From Mesostigma viride (Eukaryota > Streptophyta > Mesostigmatophyceae > Mesostigmatales > Mesostigmataceae): a stretch of DNA of 64,000 bases. Positions 1-11,325 of the stretch are shown piece after piece. The translations under genes were made by a program, and so were the position numbers. The stretch lies in the NCBI GenBank assembly GCA_009746045.1, contig RPFO01000156.1, positions 1,483,381 to 1,547,380 on the forward strand. The letters run 5' to 3'. The stretch's first letter is position 1; each line of letters begins with the position of its first letter. The notes under the pieces are model-generated. The model ran no database searches. It was not told the DNA's origin and was given only the letters and a program-made list of their open reading frames with translations.

Positions 1-1121
1 GACTGCCGGCGCAGGAGCGTCGATGCATGGATTCGTTCCAAAATTTGTAGGCACACTTTATTCGTCATAAGGATGCTATAGACCTAGTTGCGCAACCTCT
101 AACGAGGCGCGCAATCATCTCGGGCTGGTTTTTATTGCGTCAAGTCACGCGTTCACTACCACGGGGATGCCGATGAAGCTAGCACTTGGTATTTGCCGAT
201 TTATCATTGAATATTTCGGAACGATTAACTTTCTTATGATGTATATCGCATAGTTCATCAGCGCTGTGGGCCAGGGAAGCCTCGGGGCATCGTTTCTGTC
301 ATGAGCTTGCTACCTGTCAGACTGTCAGCCTTTTTTGCGGTAGTTGGACCTGGCGCAGTTTGCAGTCCCTGCCGCTGCCGTGACTGAGGAGGTAAAGTGG
401 TTTTATCGTTCGGTAAGTAATCCCGGACTTATTATTAAGGTTTCGTGGTGTTAAAGCTCCCTCCTTACTACTTTTACGTAATGGTTTGTCGGTGTGGCTG
501 TGTACAACCATTTCGCCCAGTTTATCATCCGTGTGCTCATGGTTAGCTGCGTCTTCATCCTATATACTAGAGTAACGATCGATGTAATGCTTAAATATGT
601 TGTGCATGGTATTGTGATGGGTTTTCTTGCCTACATTCTTTGGAAAGATGGTATCTTGGCCAGGTTTTGGTTAGCTATTTGGTTTTGTTAGTAGAGGACA
701 CCCCATAGCCAGTTAGCAGCTAGTATGATAAAGCCCAGCATACAGGGAGCACTATATCAAAACGAAGCTTACATCACGGTTAATACATGGAATAATTTTG
801 GACTTATATACACTGTGATTGCGACGCGGGCATGTTGAACGGGACAAAAAGTTTTTTTCACAGCGGACCAGTTTTTCGCGAAAACCGGATTTCTCGGTGG
901 TACGTGTCTCAAAGTCTTGGTCACATGAGGATACGAAAATCCCGGCACAATAGCTCAGCTTGTTCGTTATAATATTCCCGAAAACGTTAGTGTTTTCGTT
1001 TTTTGAGTTTCGCTTTTAATTGTCCGGCATTGACGTGAATAAATATGGGGGTGCGAAATCCGTCTGTTTCTTGCTTCATGCAATGCATATCTTTGTCGTC
1101 AGACAATCAGCTCTTTAGGCT
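1..1121. other. Unassigned left-edge sequence
   Basis: I see no conserved protein, RNA gene or repeat here. A 65-codon hydrophobic open frame at 494-691 (plus) has no recognisable relatives and no splice context, so I do not call it a gene. Confidence 0.4.
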
Positions 1122-1528
1122 ATGCCCGACCTTCCTATACTGCCAGCGTGCGGCAGTAAGCCACCAGAGGATATGGCGTGCCCAAGGTTCCGCGCTAAGG
1201 CCGCTAATGGTCTTCCGGATGTCCAGTAAGTGCGGTAAAAGCTGCGAAAATTGCTTATAATGCCTGTAGGAAGCTGTTTGCGACAGTGTTTTCCAAGCGA
1301 GTTCATTGTTCTTTTGACGCCAGATACAAAAGGCAAAGGGGGGCATCGTTTTTATTAGTCGGCAGTGCGGTTTCGAGATGTGATGAGTCCGGCAGACGAC
1401 CTCGCCACGACACGCTCGGCTCAAGCTTCGCATATCCCGGCAGCCATAAAGAAGCGCAGATTAAGCGAGGTGAGCGAGCCAGAGGGCCCAGAATCGTTGC
1501 TAACGCAAAGCAGCTTCTGAAAGGGTAG
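1122..1528 (+). CDS. Possible small two-exon gene, product unknown
   Basis: An ATG at 1122 opens a 104-nt exon ending at 1225 before a good donor (GTAAGT). The next acceptor (TGTAG at 1265-1269) restores the same frame into a second exon, 1270-1528, which ends in TAG. The predicted protein is 120 residues, begins MPDLPILPACGSKPPEDM, and is basic and Arg/Lys-rich towards the C terminus. I recognise no family. The implied intron is only 44 nt, much shorter than the other introns in this window, which argues for caution. The matching phase and the ATG at the exon start are the only support; it may be chance. Confidence 0.28.
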
Positions 1529-1799
1529 AAAGCTGGATTAATTGTTAAGACTTTCTCAAGAGCATGGTGTAGTGGTTGTTGCCACCTTGTCCAGATATTT
1601 GCCCTTGTCTTTCTGATTTAAAGACTGTTTTAAAGAGGAATGGGAGAACGTTTCCAACGTAGTTGTTCATTACTGTAAAGAAAGAGCCTTTTCAGTTGCT
1701 GACAATGAGATGGAAGCTGTCTCATGCAAATTACCCAGGCAATGCAAGTGGTGCAAGGTGAGGCCATGCATGGCTGATATTGCCTTCATGCGTGAGTTG
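1529..1799. other. Unassigned spacer
   Basis: No gene or repeat is visible between the candidate gene and the G-rich repeat tract. Confidence 0.4.
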
Positions 1800-3045
1800 A
1801 GCAGGAGACTGGCTGGGTGTGTGGCTGGCTAGGTGAGCGGGGCGTGTATGGGGTGTTGCAATGGTGAGGGCATGCGAGGCGGGCACATGCCTGGCTGGTG
1901 TGGGTGTTGGGGAGTTAGGTGGTTCGGTGATTGTGTTGTTGAGTGGTTAGGTGGTTAGGTGGTTGTGTAGCAGGGTGATTGGTTGTTTGATTGTTTGATT
2001 GCCCAGAGAGCCTTGGGTGGGAGGCTTGGGCTATAGATGCTTCAAGGGATGCCTAGGCGTGGGTGGGTTCAATGGCAGGTGGCTGGCTGATAGGTGGATG
2101 CCTTGGTAAATGGCTGGCTGCGTAGGTGGGAGCACAGGCAGTTGGAGAGGGTGGGCGGCTGGCTGGTCATGGTGGGTGGATGAGTGTGCAAGGGCGGTCG
2201 GTTATTGGCAGATGCCCAGGTGGCTGGGTGATGATAGGCTTTGGGGACTTTGAAGTGGGTGTTATGTTGGATGCATGAGTGAAACAACTGCACGGTTTTG
2301 AGGGTGGTGGGTTGGTGGTTGCCGTTGGTTAGGGATGTGTGTGGGTGGGTGGGTTGGTGGGTGGGCCATAGGTGGTTGGTGGCTGGTGGATGTGTAGATG
2401 AGTAGATGTGGGTGGGTGGGCGAAGGGACGGGTAGATGGACGGGTGGGCGCACAGATATGGATGCGTGGATGGGTTTATGGTTGGGACCGACTCACCTAT
2501 CGCGGGTGAAGGGCTGTGCAGGTTTGGGGTGAGGTAGGTGTCGGGGTGCTGGCTGAGAAAATGCATGTGTGGGTGCATGGGTCAGTGGGTATAAGGGTGT
2601 GGGGGCAGCTAGTGAGTGGTTGAGTGGGTTGGTGCGTGGGTGGGTCAACTGTGGGTGGCCGGACGGGTGCATATGGGGCCAGCTGGCTGGGTGTTTAGTT
2701 AGGTGGTTGGGTGGTTGGGTGGTTGGCTCATTGGATGGGGGAAATTGCCTCCTTTTTACCTAGTTGGTGTGTGGGTTGCGCTGGTGCCTTGGTGGGTGGG
2801 TGGATGTCCAAGTGGTTTCAGGTAGGTGGTTGGGTGCCTAGGTGCACGCATGGTTATATAAGCTGGGTAAGCACGTGCGCGGCTGGCTGGGTGGGTGGGT
2901 CACTGGGTGGGAGGACAGGTGGCTGTCAGGGTGCACGGGCACGCGAGTGTGTGAGCAGTCATGTGTGGGTCAGTGGGTGGGTGGCCAGGTGGCTGCATGG
3001 GTGGGCGACTGCATGGGTGGCTTGGTGCGCACAAAGTGCAAGAGA
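1800..3045 (+). repeat. Degenerate G-rich TGGG/GGTGGC minisatellite tract
   Basis: About 1.2 kb of plus-strand sequence dominated by GGGTGGGTGG, GGTGGCTGG and GTGGTTAGG words with frequent TGCATGG interruptions. The unit is not fixed. The open frames here, for example minus 2069-2578 rich in His, Pro and Thr, are by-products of the repeat and are not genes. Confidence 0.75.
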
Positions 3046-4042
3046 TGGAGACATGGGATATGCCAATGCCATATCATGTGAGCATACGTGGATGCCAGGT
3101 GACATGTGCCAGCGTTGGGGTCACTGCACCTTGATATGCTCGCTCGGCACATTCTCTACATGTATTACACGTAGTAGTGTATATCATGCATGGTGCGTGT
3201 TGGTAGCGTTCAAATGGCTGTGCTAGTGATGTGGCATGTATTGTTCACCTTTCCTTCCCATTTTGCAATGTGCCAAGTAGTTTAGAGGCATGGTGTCATG
3301 GGGTATACATATGGACATGCACTGCACATCACAGCTTTGTGGCAATGCCTACCTTACATGATGGATTATGCTAGCAATGGTCACCACTCAGGCATTCACA
3401 TGCACCAAGTTTTTGCACACTGTTTGCACTAGTCATTCTTGAGTTGCAGGTGCAAAGATTTAAATGATGTGCCCCAGCTTGGAGAATGTTTTGGTGGTTA
3501 ATGTTGTTAAAATTGTGAGTAAAAAAGCAAAAAATGGTGACAGTTGCTGGCAAATGTCACCATTTTGGGCTCTGCATGATCTGAATTTTTGCTCATGACC
3601 TGTTGAGACCATTCGTCAGGTGATGGCATGATGGCAATAAGTTTTGGTGGCATTCTGACATTATTTGGGTTAAATATTGATTTAAAATGGCCATTAATGA
3701 TGACCAATGCTAGCAAAATTTTGCTAGCATTTGTCACCAACTAGGGCTCCTAATGGCGTAGAACTTTGTACAAGGTCAGAACAACTATTATTCATCACCA
3801 CTGCAAAGTTACAGCATAATCTGAGATCAACTATTGTTTCTATGCAAGTGCAAGTGGTTTAGGTGGCCAGTTTTGGCCTTGGATCTGGCAGGGAGTACCA
3901 TGTAAACTTAACATTTTGACTCAACTACTCCACCACTAGCCAGACACATCCCGGGGAGTGGTGGGATCCAATCCTAGGTCAATCTGACAATAAACTTGCC
4001 ATGGGCCATAATTTATGTAAAAAAAAGGCCATTTCAAGGTGT
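3046..4042. other. Unassigned AT-richer spacer
   Basis: No gene is supported. The segment 3480-3740 carries small self-complementary words, such as GGTGACA with TGTCACC near 3536-3565 and GCTAGCAAAATTTTGCTAGC near 3710, but no transposon ends could be defined. Confidence 0.35.
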
Positions 4043-4156
4043 TGTGAGAGTTAGGATAGTTCGATTACGCGGCTTCCTCCACCCCATCCATCATGGAATA
4101 TGTGCTACATGATCTCCCAACGGAGGCATGTTATAATTTAATTTAATTTAATTTAA
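4043..4156 (+). mobile_element. LINE 3' end with hairpin and (ATTTA)n tail
   Basis: This short piece is the 3'-terminal part of the reverse-transcriptase LINE seen more fully at 4381-5010. The shared words are GTTAGGATAGTTCGAT, GCGGCTTCCTCCACCCCATC and ATATGTGCTACATGA, then the hairpin CTCC-CAAC-GGAG at 4114-4125, CATGTTATA and a pentamer tail up to about 4155. It is a 5'-truncated copy, as expected from target-primed reverse transcription that stopped early. Confidence 0.7.
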
Positions 4157-4380
4157 TGCAGGGAGTCACTCCCTGCTGAGAAGCCATGCCCTAGCTTTTG
4201 TATACATAGCTGTGCTGATCTTCCCCACCTATGACGAGCTCCCCTTAGCTGGGTGTTGCCCGATACTCTGGGTGGTGCAGGTGCCCTAGTGCACCTAGAG
4301 CAAGTGTTGTTTACATTCCCACCCTTGCAGGAAGTAGCTTAGAATGTATAATAGGCTCATATATGCCCCCTCTCCGAGGC
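4157..4380 (+). repeat. 3'-UTR module of the ORF1-type retroelement
   Basis: It starts GCAGGGAGTCACTCCCTGC (a palindromic word) and runs through GTGCACCTAGAGCAAGTG and CTTGCAGGAAGTAGCTTAG. The same module recurs on the plus strand at 15013-15230 and 15806-16080 and inverted at 17290-17525, 17590-17815 and 39930-40140. In the fuller copies it lies just downstream of the ORF1-type frame, so it is read as that element's 3' untranslated region. Confidence 0.7.
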
Positions 4381-5010
4381 GTGGACCCTCCCACCCAAAC
4401 TGGCAGCTCGGCTCGACGGCACAGTTTACAGGATGCTCCGGCAGGTCCAAAATGTAGGTTTTTCCGAGCGTCCGTCATCAGAGTCTTTGTATCATGGCAT
4501 GCCTCGTGTTTCGGACGAGATTAGGCAGCGTAGGATAGCATTTGTAGGACACCTTGCCCGCACCAGCCAGGTCGACACCACCCTTGGTCTGGCCGGCCCC
4601 CAGCGGCTTGGACAGCCAGGGCGGCACATTCTGACCTGGCCTGGCCCCAAGGACATTCCCAAAAGGGTATAGGGAAACCTGTCACCAACTACGTTCAGAT
4701 GTTGCTGGACGACCTAGTGGTCCCAGCCCAGTTTGAGCACCGCATCCACTCTCTCTCCCGTCTTTGGACTGCCATGCAGGACAAGACGCGGTGGAAGAAG
4801 ATTGTCAAGGCGCACACGCCCGACCCTGTGGGCAAGCCACCTCCCCCCAAGCGGAGGAGGCGTTTTGATGAGTAGTGTAGTTAGGATTTTCTAGATAGCT
4901 TAGAGTTAGGATAGTTCGATCACGCGGCTTCCTCCACCCCATCTGGACATCATGAAATATGTGCTACATGACCTCCCCACGGAGGCATGTTATAATTTAA
5001 TTTAATTTTT
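4381..5010 (+). mobile_element. LINE fragment: reverse-transcriptase C terminus and 3' end
   Basis: The frame from about 4433 reads as the C-terminal tail typical of LINE reverse transcriptases: YHGMPRVSDEIRQRRIAFVG, then HLARTSQ, a Gly/Arg-rich linker and RLWTAMQDKTRWKKIV, ending RRRRFDE and a stop at 4873-4875. A frameshift near 4665, relative to the copy at 16106-16423, breaks the frame. The 3' untranslated region follows, with a CCTCC-CCAC-GGAGG hairpin at 4972-4985 and an (AATTT)n tail. The reverse-transcriptase core is missing, so this is a dead 5'-truncated copy. Confidence 0.75.
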
Positions 5011-5213
5011 TTAATAACTCCGATCAGAATAACTCCGTTGGGAGTATATGTAGCACATAGCCCGGTATCGGAGTTATGTTCCTAATTAATTAATTAATTA
5101 ATTAATTAATTAATCCATCGGGGTTAATGCTCCGTGACTCCCCAACGGGAGCACGAGTCTATTAATTAATTAATTACTTACTTACTTAATTAATTAATTA
5201 ATGCATGCATGCC
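5011..5213. repeat. Back-to-back retroelement 3' ends with (ATTA)n
   Basis: At 5027-5065 lies a minus-strand hairpin end (ACTCCGTTGGGAGT, then ATGTAGCACATA). At 5090-5114 is (ATTA)n. At about 5134-5150 is a plus-strand hairpin of the second type (CTCCC-CAAC-GGGAG), followed by CACGAGTCT and a second (ATTA)n run to 5203. These are element 3' ends joined through their tandem tails. Confidence 0.65.
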
Positions 5214-5626
5214 TGTCCTTGTCAAAGAGATTTTCCTCTTTTTTATTAGTAGAAAACAGTGCACGCACTCATAAATTATTCCACACAATACCGTGCGGGA
5301 ATCATCTCACTTTATGAGATCTAATAAAAATGATCATCCACCTTGCAACGGTTAAAAAACAATTACGCCTCCGAACCCCACCTTGAATGGGGTTGTGCGC
5401 GAAAAGCCTTAGCAGTAACAGTTCGACATACGTCGCTACATCACGTCATCAACTGATAGTGATCGTGTCAGAAGCCTCATTAAGGCCACGTTTGCTTCAA
5501 TGTGGGCAATCCAAAAATGTGGAAAGACATCGACCTTCACAGGCAGGCACGTGAGCGCGGTTCCGGTCAGCACATTCCACCACTGATGATGTCAATGATA
5601 TAACAACCATGATGATGTGCCCGTGC
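5214..5626. other. 3' flank of the SmF gene
   Basis: No gene or repeat recognised. It should contain the minus-strand SmF 3' untranslated region and polyadenylation site, which I could not place with confidence. Confidence 0.4.
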
Positions 5627-7994
5627 TCAATCGTCCTCTGGCTCCATCGCAGATTCCTCTTGTTCTTCAGGGGCGCCGCGGAAGTAGAGCACATTATTAC
5701 ACCTGGCATCCGCAAACAGGGCATCAACCACGACAAAATGCGCCAAGTTAGCACACTTGTGTAATGTTGTTCCACACGAAGGCGGCTTGTAACCCCAATG
5801 TAATGCAGACTTTGAGCAACCGTGTCTATAAATAGACATCATTCAATCTATCAATGACATATAAACCTCACTCATATCTATGTCTGCTTATCATCCCTTC
5901 AGGAGACCCGAGACCAACACTCTCACCCATGGCAACTTGGCTTAAGTGCTCCTAAGATACTACCATTGCAAGCGTGACATGCCTTGCCACATGCCCAACA
6001 GTAAAAGTGCATGCTGCTAGAGTGAACCTGCGATACGTGTGCCCCCGCTCACGACATCGACCCATGCCTCAAACCCATAGAACGCAAAAAAAACAACGCG
6101 ACACATTCACAGTCCCTCAACTTCCAAGCGATGAAGTATCTGCCCGTCTAACGGCTGAGAAAACGACAATCTACTTCCGTGCCTATCTCACACGGAAGGT
6201 ACATACTTAAGGTGCACCCAAAATGTCCTTACCACTCCAGTACCCCATCAACACCCGAGACATCAACCCACCCACAAAAGGTTTTAGTACTGGCTACCGC
6301 ATGAACGAGTTCCACAAAGGACTCTGCCCCAAAGGATCACGCCAACAACATCTAACGGGGATTATCGCCCTATAGTCCCTGCCCCCACCCGACAAGCCTT
6401 GCGAGGCCATTTACTCTGGCCAGCGTCCCAGAACGCGGCGGATCCCCTACGCCAGGGGATGGAAGACCGGGGGGCACTGCTGTAACCACGCAAGCCATGG
6501 CGCCAAGGTACAGAGCTTGGCACTGCGACCACCTCTTACACAGCAAGACGACTGCTGTGCTCTGCAGGCCACAGCATGAGGATATCCGCTTATCCATGCC
6601 GCACTTGCATAGCCACTCTAGATTGTGTGCTATACCTTTTGTCGTCAGCGATTATGCTGTACCTATCTCCACAACTTATACCAGGCCTGCGCTGGTTGTC
6701 TCTAGATACTACAATAAAGTAAAGCTCCTGGTATAAAGGGAAAAAAAAGTGAACTCCTGATATTAAGTCCAGTCGTCACATCGAGCATGGAAAAATTAGC
6801 TGGAAAAAAAAGCTGGTAATTATATTGATCCATGGGTACCCGTACCGGATGAGAACCTCCCCCAGGTTGCCGGTGAAGGAGCCATCGATGTACTCCTCCG
6901 TGCTCGCCAGCTGTCACGCAACCGCCCAGGCACACGCAAGGGCAGTTAAAGGAGATCCCACCGAAGAGTCAAAAGAGTATCATGACTGAACAAGCGCGAA
7001 AGACAGGCAACAACCGCACGAGGGCAGAGCTAGACCATGCCCCAGAGGGGCAAAACTAGACCATGCCCCAAATGGGCCAAACTAGACAACAGGCAAGACT
7101 AGGTCAGGGCCCCGCGGTGTTGAAAGAAGAGCAGGGGTCCGCAAAGGCAGATCTAGAACACCGGATGCTCTGGGGAAAGCACGACGGGAACGGATAATGT
7201 TGGATGCATTACGGGTTGTGCAGAGCCTCTAGCACCTACGCAGGGGCTCTCAAGGTCGTGCTTGTATTGTGCAGCAGCAAGCAAAGAAACGGCGGCAGTG
7301 ACAGAATGATTAAGTAAGCCAGCCGCTGATCAGGATGATTCGGGAGTGGGTGGGTGGGTTTAAAGGGACATAAAAGAAAGCCTGTACTGGCAGGCGATCT
7401 AGACACAACAGGCCTGCTGGGACAACATACCCTGAACACATGAATTTGGGCACGCTATTTCCCTCTTACCGAAGAGATAGCTCGCCAGCCTCATTACTAT
7501 GTAAACCTAGCGGGAGGAACCAAGAAAAAGGAGTCATCCACACATGCAAGCGTAGCACAAAGACAGGGACCTAAAAATGCTCACCTGGAGGTTCATGTAG
7601 GAGTCCACTGAAACGAGATAACCTGCAGAAGACCATCACAGATGCCCAGTGCGCATTTTGGCCACAGTCAGTGCCCGACACGGCGGTGGCTGCCCCAAGG
7701 ACCAGGAAACGCGCGCGCCGAGGGCGATAAGGCCAAAAAGAAAGCAGTCAAACTTACCCTTGTATTCCATCCCCCACTTGAGCTTCACGATAACCTGCTT
7801 TCCTGTCAAATCCGTCAGGAATGGTTTGGGGTTTACCGGAACCTGCGTGCCCCACCAGCACAGACGCGAATGACGCACGCAACAAGTACCCGAATCCTGT
7901 CAATTAACGTAGCAACTGTGAGACTATAAATGAACACCGCACGGGCAGCAATGGCGGTTCACGCGAGGCTAGAACTTGCACTAACCGATGACAT
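5627..7994 (-). CDS. SNRPF: Small nuclear ribonucleoprotein F (SmF), five exons
   Basis: SmF is one of the seven proteins of the Sm ring on U1, U2, U4 and U5 snRNAs, acting in pre-mRNA splicing. Minus-strand exons: 7986-7994, 7758-7842, 7585-7622, 6846-6910 and 5627-5702. Phases agree and total 273 nt, giving 90 residues (human SmF is 86). The protein starts [12 protein letters not shown]. The Sm1 motif spans about residues 16-40 and includes [10 protein letters not shown] and the RNA-contacting D-S-Y-M-N; the Sm2 motif is [14 protein letters not shown] near residue 65. The tail is acidic. The first coding exon is only nine nucleotides (ATG TCA TCG), followed by a weaker donor, GTTAGT; the other donors are GTAAGT, GTGAGC and GTACGG. 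The gene is divergent from the V-ATPase gene, with 714 bp between start codons. The copy looks intact. Confidence 0.95.
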
Positions 7995-8708
7995 GAGTCG
8001 CGAACGCCTCTAAGCTTGGATTTTGCACCGGGTGCAAACCACCCCAAAACGAAGCCGTTCCGCAACGGCGCTAAGGCCTTAAATGAGTTTGCTGTTTATT
8101 GCAGTACTTTGGCGCGGAGGGAATCCAGGCAACTGCTTTTGCACGCCGAAGAAAAAAAGAATGCTCAAACATAGACGCACAAGCAATTCGAGGTTTCGCG
8201 CTGTTACAGTAGCACCAAGCTGCATTGGAAATTAGGGCAACCGGCCAGACGCACCTTCGTGCTCAAGACTCCGCGAGTGGCAAACGACAGCAGAATACTG
8301 GTATTAACCTGGAAGAGTCCCTGAAGTTTAATTCTCAGTGTGTCCAGGTGGTGAAGGCACGCCAGGGTTGGTCAAGCCACCCATTGTACTTGGGCTTCGC
8401 CGCGTCTTTCGCAACGCGAGGTGCCGCGAGAGCCGCGTACTGTACGGGAAACCGTTTGTCATTCGAAGGGGCTGGTCGGCGCGACGCGACGAGCGGCCAC
8501 CCCTTTCACTCATTCTCCATCCGTGATGCACCCGCCACCACGATCATCGCTGGTCGTGCGTTGGCTTCTCCAAAGCGACAGCGCGTGAACCTCCTTTGTC
8601 TGGACACCGTTCCGAAAGCCAAGCATTGGGCAGCTACGAGCCCGTGAAGTCAATTAATTTACTTTAGCAGCCCGCCTAATCGGCGTTGATCTAAAACAGT
8701 CAACGACA
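7995..8708. promoter_or_regulatory. Divergent intergenic region, SmF and V-ATPase c
   Basis: The 714 bp between the two start codons must hold both promoters and both 5' untranslated regions. No TATA box or other element could be assigned. A 140-codon open frame at 8225-8647 (plus) has no recognisable relatives and is taken as chance in GC-rich sequence. Confidence 0.5.
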
Positions 8709-10337
8709 ATGACTGGGCAGTATGGTGATGAAACTGCGCCATTTTTTGGCTTCCTTGGGGCCGCCTCCGCCCTGGTGTTTTCTTGTAAGTCCGCAGCTCC
8801 AGAAGAGATTGCAGCCGCCCGGCATAAGTTTCTCATCTTCTTATTTTCTCGTTGTCTGTTTTTCAGCCAGCTTCTTGCAGATAGGTAAGAGACCGTCCTT
8901 TAAAGACCTCCTGTTTGCGGCTTGCGATCTGCTTTTCCTCTCGCTTTTTCTTTCGGGCAGGTATGGGCGCTGCCTATGGGACAGCAAAGAGTGGCGTTGG
9001 AATCGCATCTATGGGTGTTATGAGGCCCGAGTTGGTTATGAAGTCCATCATTCCAGTCGTCATGGCTGGTGTGCTCGGTATTTACGGGCTCATTATTGCC
9101 GTCATCATCACCACGGGCAGTATCCTTTCACACTGTTATGGATGAAATTGTTTCGTCGTCTCTCCTTTTGGTTTTGTCAGCCCGCCATCCAGACGTTCGT
9201 TTGCTTCCTTAACCTTTCTTTTTTTACCCGCGCCACAGTTGCCCCCGGCAAAACCCCATACTACCTGTTTGATGGCTACGCGCACCTCTCTTCCGGCCTC
9301 GCCTGCGGTCTCGCGGGTCTTTCCGCCGGAATGGCCATTGGAATCGTCGGTGATGCTGGTGTCCGGTAAGTTCCTAATAATGCCACATTACTTTTGTAGT
9401 ACATTGCCATGGTTTACTTCCGGCGTTTTGTGTCCTGACACTGGTGTTTAGTCCCGGTCATCCTGTTTGAAGTGCTGTTAGAATAAGTGGTTCGCCAGCC
9501 TGACCATCATCTGTTGATTGCACAACTGCTGTGTCTCGTGTTTTGCTCTTCCGTATGTATTTTCCAAGCATTGTTGAAGTACTGAACCTGCACAGTAGGC
9601 GATGCCCTTTGGGCTTATCTTCTGTGCGCTTGGGCAGTTTTTGTGCAAGGATATGAATGATCGCCCTTTGCACTGGATGAAGTATACAGCTTTTCCTACA
9701 TGTCCTAGCCTTGGCAGGCATGTTGACCATTTGCATGGTCTGATTTCCCCTGTCTGTAGGCATTAGTTTTAACTAGGTGTGTATCGGAGTCGGTTATGTC
9801 ATAGGCTGTGAGATTCGGTACGATTTTGCCTGGTATAGATGCGCCTAATGCTCGATTCATGCTTTGCCTTTATCTGGTGCTTCTGTGATGTATTGTGTAT
9901 ATGTCATGCAATGGCATGTTTGGTGTGAAACAAAGAGCAATGAACATTATTGCTGTAGTGCAGTTGTGCAGCTGGTGCCTGCTAGCTAGCAAAGTATGTT
10001 CTCATGAAGCTGGTAGAAAAGGTGTTGTAAAGACGTTTTTGGCATATTTTTCACCGTTTGCCATGTCAGTAGGAAGTTAGGGTCTTTTTTCTACGAGCGC
10101 AACTATAGTTTTAGGGTTTACTTTGATTAAGTCAAATGCCATTGCTGATGTATAGCAAGTTTGATTTTGCTGATTTTTTCTCTTTTCTTGCCTGTTGTCT
10201 TCCGCAGGGCTAACGCTCAACAACCAAAGCTGTTCGTCGGCATGATCCTTATCCTCATTTTCGCTGAAGCGCTGGCTCTCTATGGGCTGATTGTCGGCAT
10301 TATCTTGTCTTCTCGTGCCGGAACTAGCCACGGATAA
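8709..10337 (+). CDS. VHA-c: V-type H+-ATPase 16-kDa proteolipid, subunit c
   Basis: This is the proton-carrying rotor subunit of the membrane V0 sector, which acidifies vacuoles and endosomes. Exons: 8709-8784, 8961-9119, 9239-9365 and 10208-10337, totalling 492 nt and 163 residues, the usual family length. It starts [17 protein letters not shown]. Four hydrophobic helices in two repeats are present. The second repeat carries the essential proton-binding Glu in [12 protein letters not shown] (about residue 141) in the fourth helix. The sequences [20 protein letters not shown] and [20 protein letters not shown] are near-invariant and closely plant-like, the best clue to a green-lineage host. 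Donors are GTAAGT, GTATCC and GTAAGT; acceptors are GCAG, ACAG and GCAG. The gene is intact. The third intron (842 bp) is the longest and shows no obvious element. Confidence 0.97.
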
Positions 10338-11020
10338 AAGGTTTCTTCGTAACATCTTGTTGAAAGCCAGAAAATGACATAGCTGGCCTCTTCATTTGGT
10401 ACCATATATGGGCATTGCTTTACTGCTTTTACACAGCTGCTCAGGTATTGAATGTCTCCATGACCCGTGCTATAGTCTGGATTATCTAGCTGGATATTGG
10501 TGGCAAGTTTCGATTTTTCTGTGCAGTGGCCATGGCTAAATGGCCACCAGCGTTTGACCTGGTTGCATCTTGTCTAGACCAACAGTTAGGGCCTACTGTT
10601 TACTGTTGGCTCGTAGCATAGTTTTGCGTTCAGTATTGGGCATCAAGCTCATGATCTCACAGGTTAGTCTGTAATTTGAATTATTGATAAATCATTGTCG
10701 GCAAAGCTCCATTTATCAATGAGACAACCAGCACATTTGATTATGTTTTGACCTACACTACGGAACCATGCGTTTCTTCCTTGGTAAATCCAATGTGCAT
10801 CTGATGCTTTGGGTGGCCTGCTGTAATGAGTAACTCAGATGCCTTTTCAGTTTACTTCTGAAAGGTCAACTCTCCCTAGTAGCTGTCTAAAACTCTCTGG
10901 AACAATGACCTTCAGTTTGCTAGGATAAGATTTCACAGATGTGGAGTTGTATATCACAGCTGGTCTGGCTGGCATCTACCCGCAAGCGTCCCTCACGTTA
11001 AAGCTCACGTCGGAGGATTA
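10338..11020. other. 3' flank of V-ATPase c with one dispersed motif
   Basis: No gene is visible. At 10714-10732 is the word TATCAATGAGACAACCAGC, one of at least nine occurrences of a GAGACAACCAGCGC-type motif in this window (see findings). Confidence 0.5.
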
Positions 11021-11240
11021 ATTAATTAATAAGTAACATAACTCCGTTGGGAGTACATGTAGCACATATCCCGGAGAAGCCCGGGCATACGTCGGAGGAT
11101 ACTAGTTGCAATTACCTCGAGCTTAACATTACCCATAACAAGAATTAATTAATTAATTAATTAGACTCGTGCTCCCGTTGGGGAGTCACGGAGCATTAAC
11201 CCCGATGGATGGATGGATGGATGGATGGATGGATGGGTGC
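11021..11240 (-). repeat. Two retroelement 3' ends with (ATTA)n and (GATG)n
   Basis: Minus-strand 3' ends: ACTCCGTTGGGAGT plus ATGTAGCACATA at about 11041-11070 after (ATTA)n, and the second type (GCTCCCGTTGGGGAGTCACG) at about 11168-11195 after (ATTA)n at 11143-11163. A (GATG)n run at 11204-11236 follows. Confidence 0.6.
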
Positions 11241-11325
11241 AAACAGTCCTACCGGTCTAATCTATCTACATCGGCTACATATAGTTACATCTATCCAACA
11301 GCATTCTAACTTCAACATCTATCTA

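Noticed and set aside
2069-2578. 169-codon minus frame
   Set aside because: Low-complexity translation of the G-rich repeat with no family resemblance.
8225-8647. 140-codon plus frame between SmF and V-ATPase c
   Set aside because: No homology; lies in a region needed for two promoters; frames this long are expected in GC-rich sequence.
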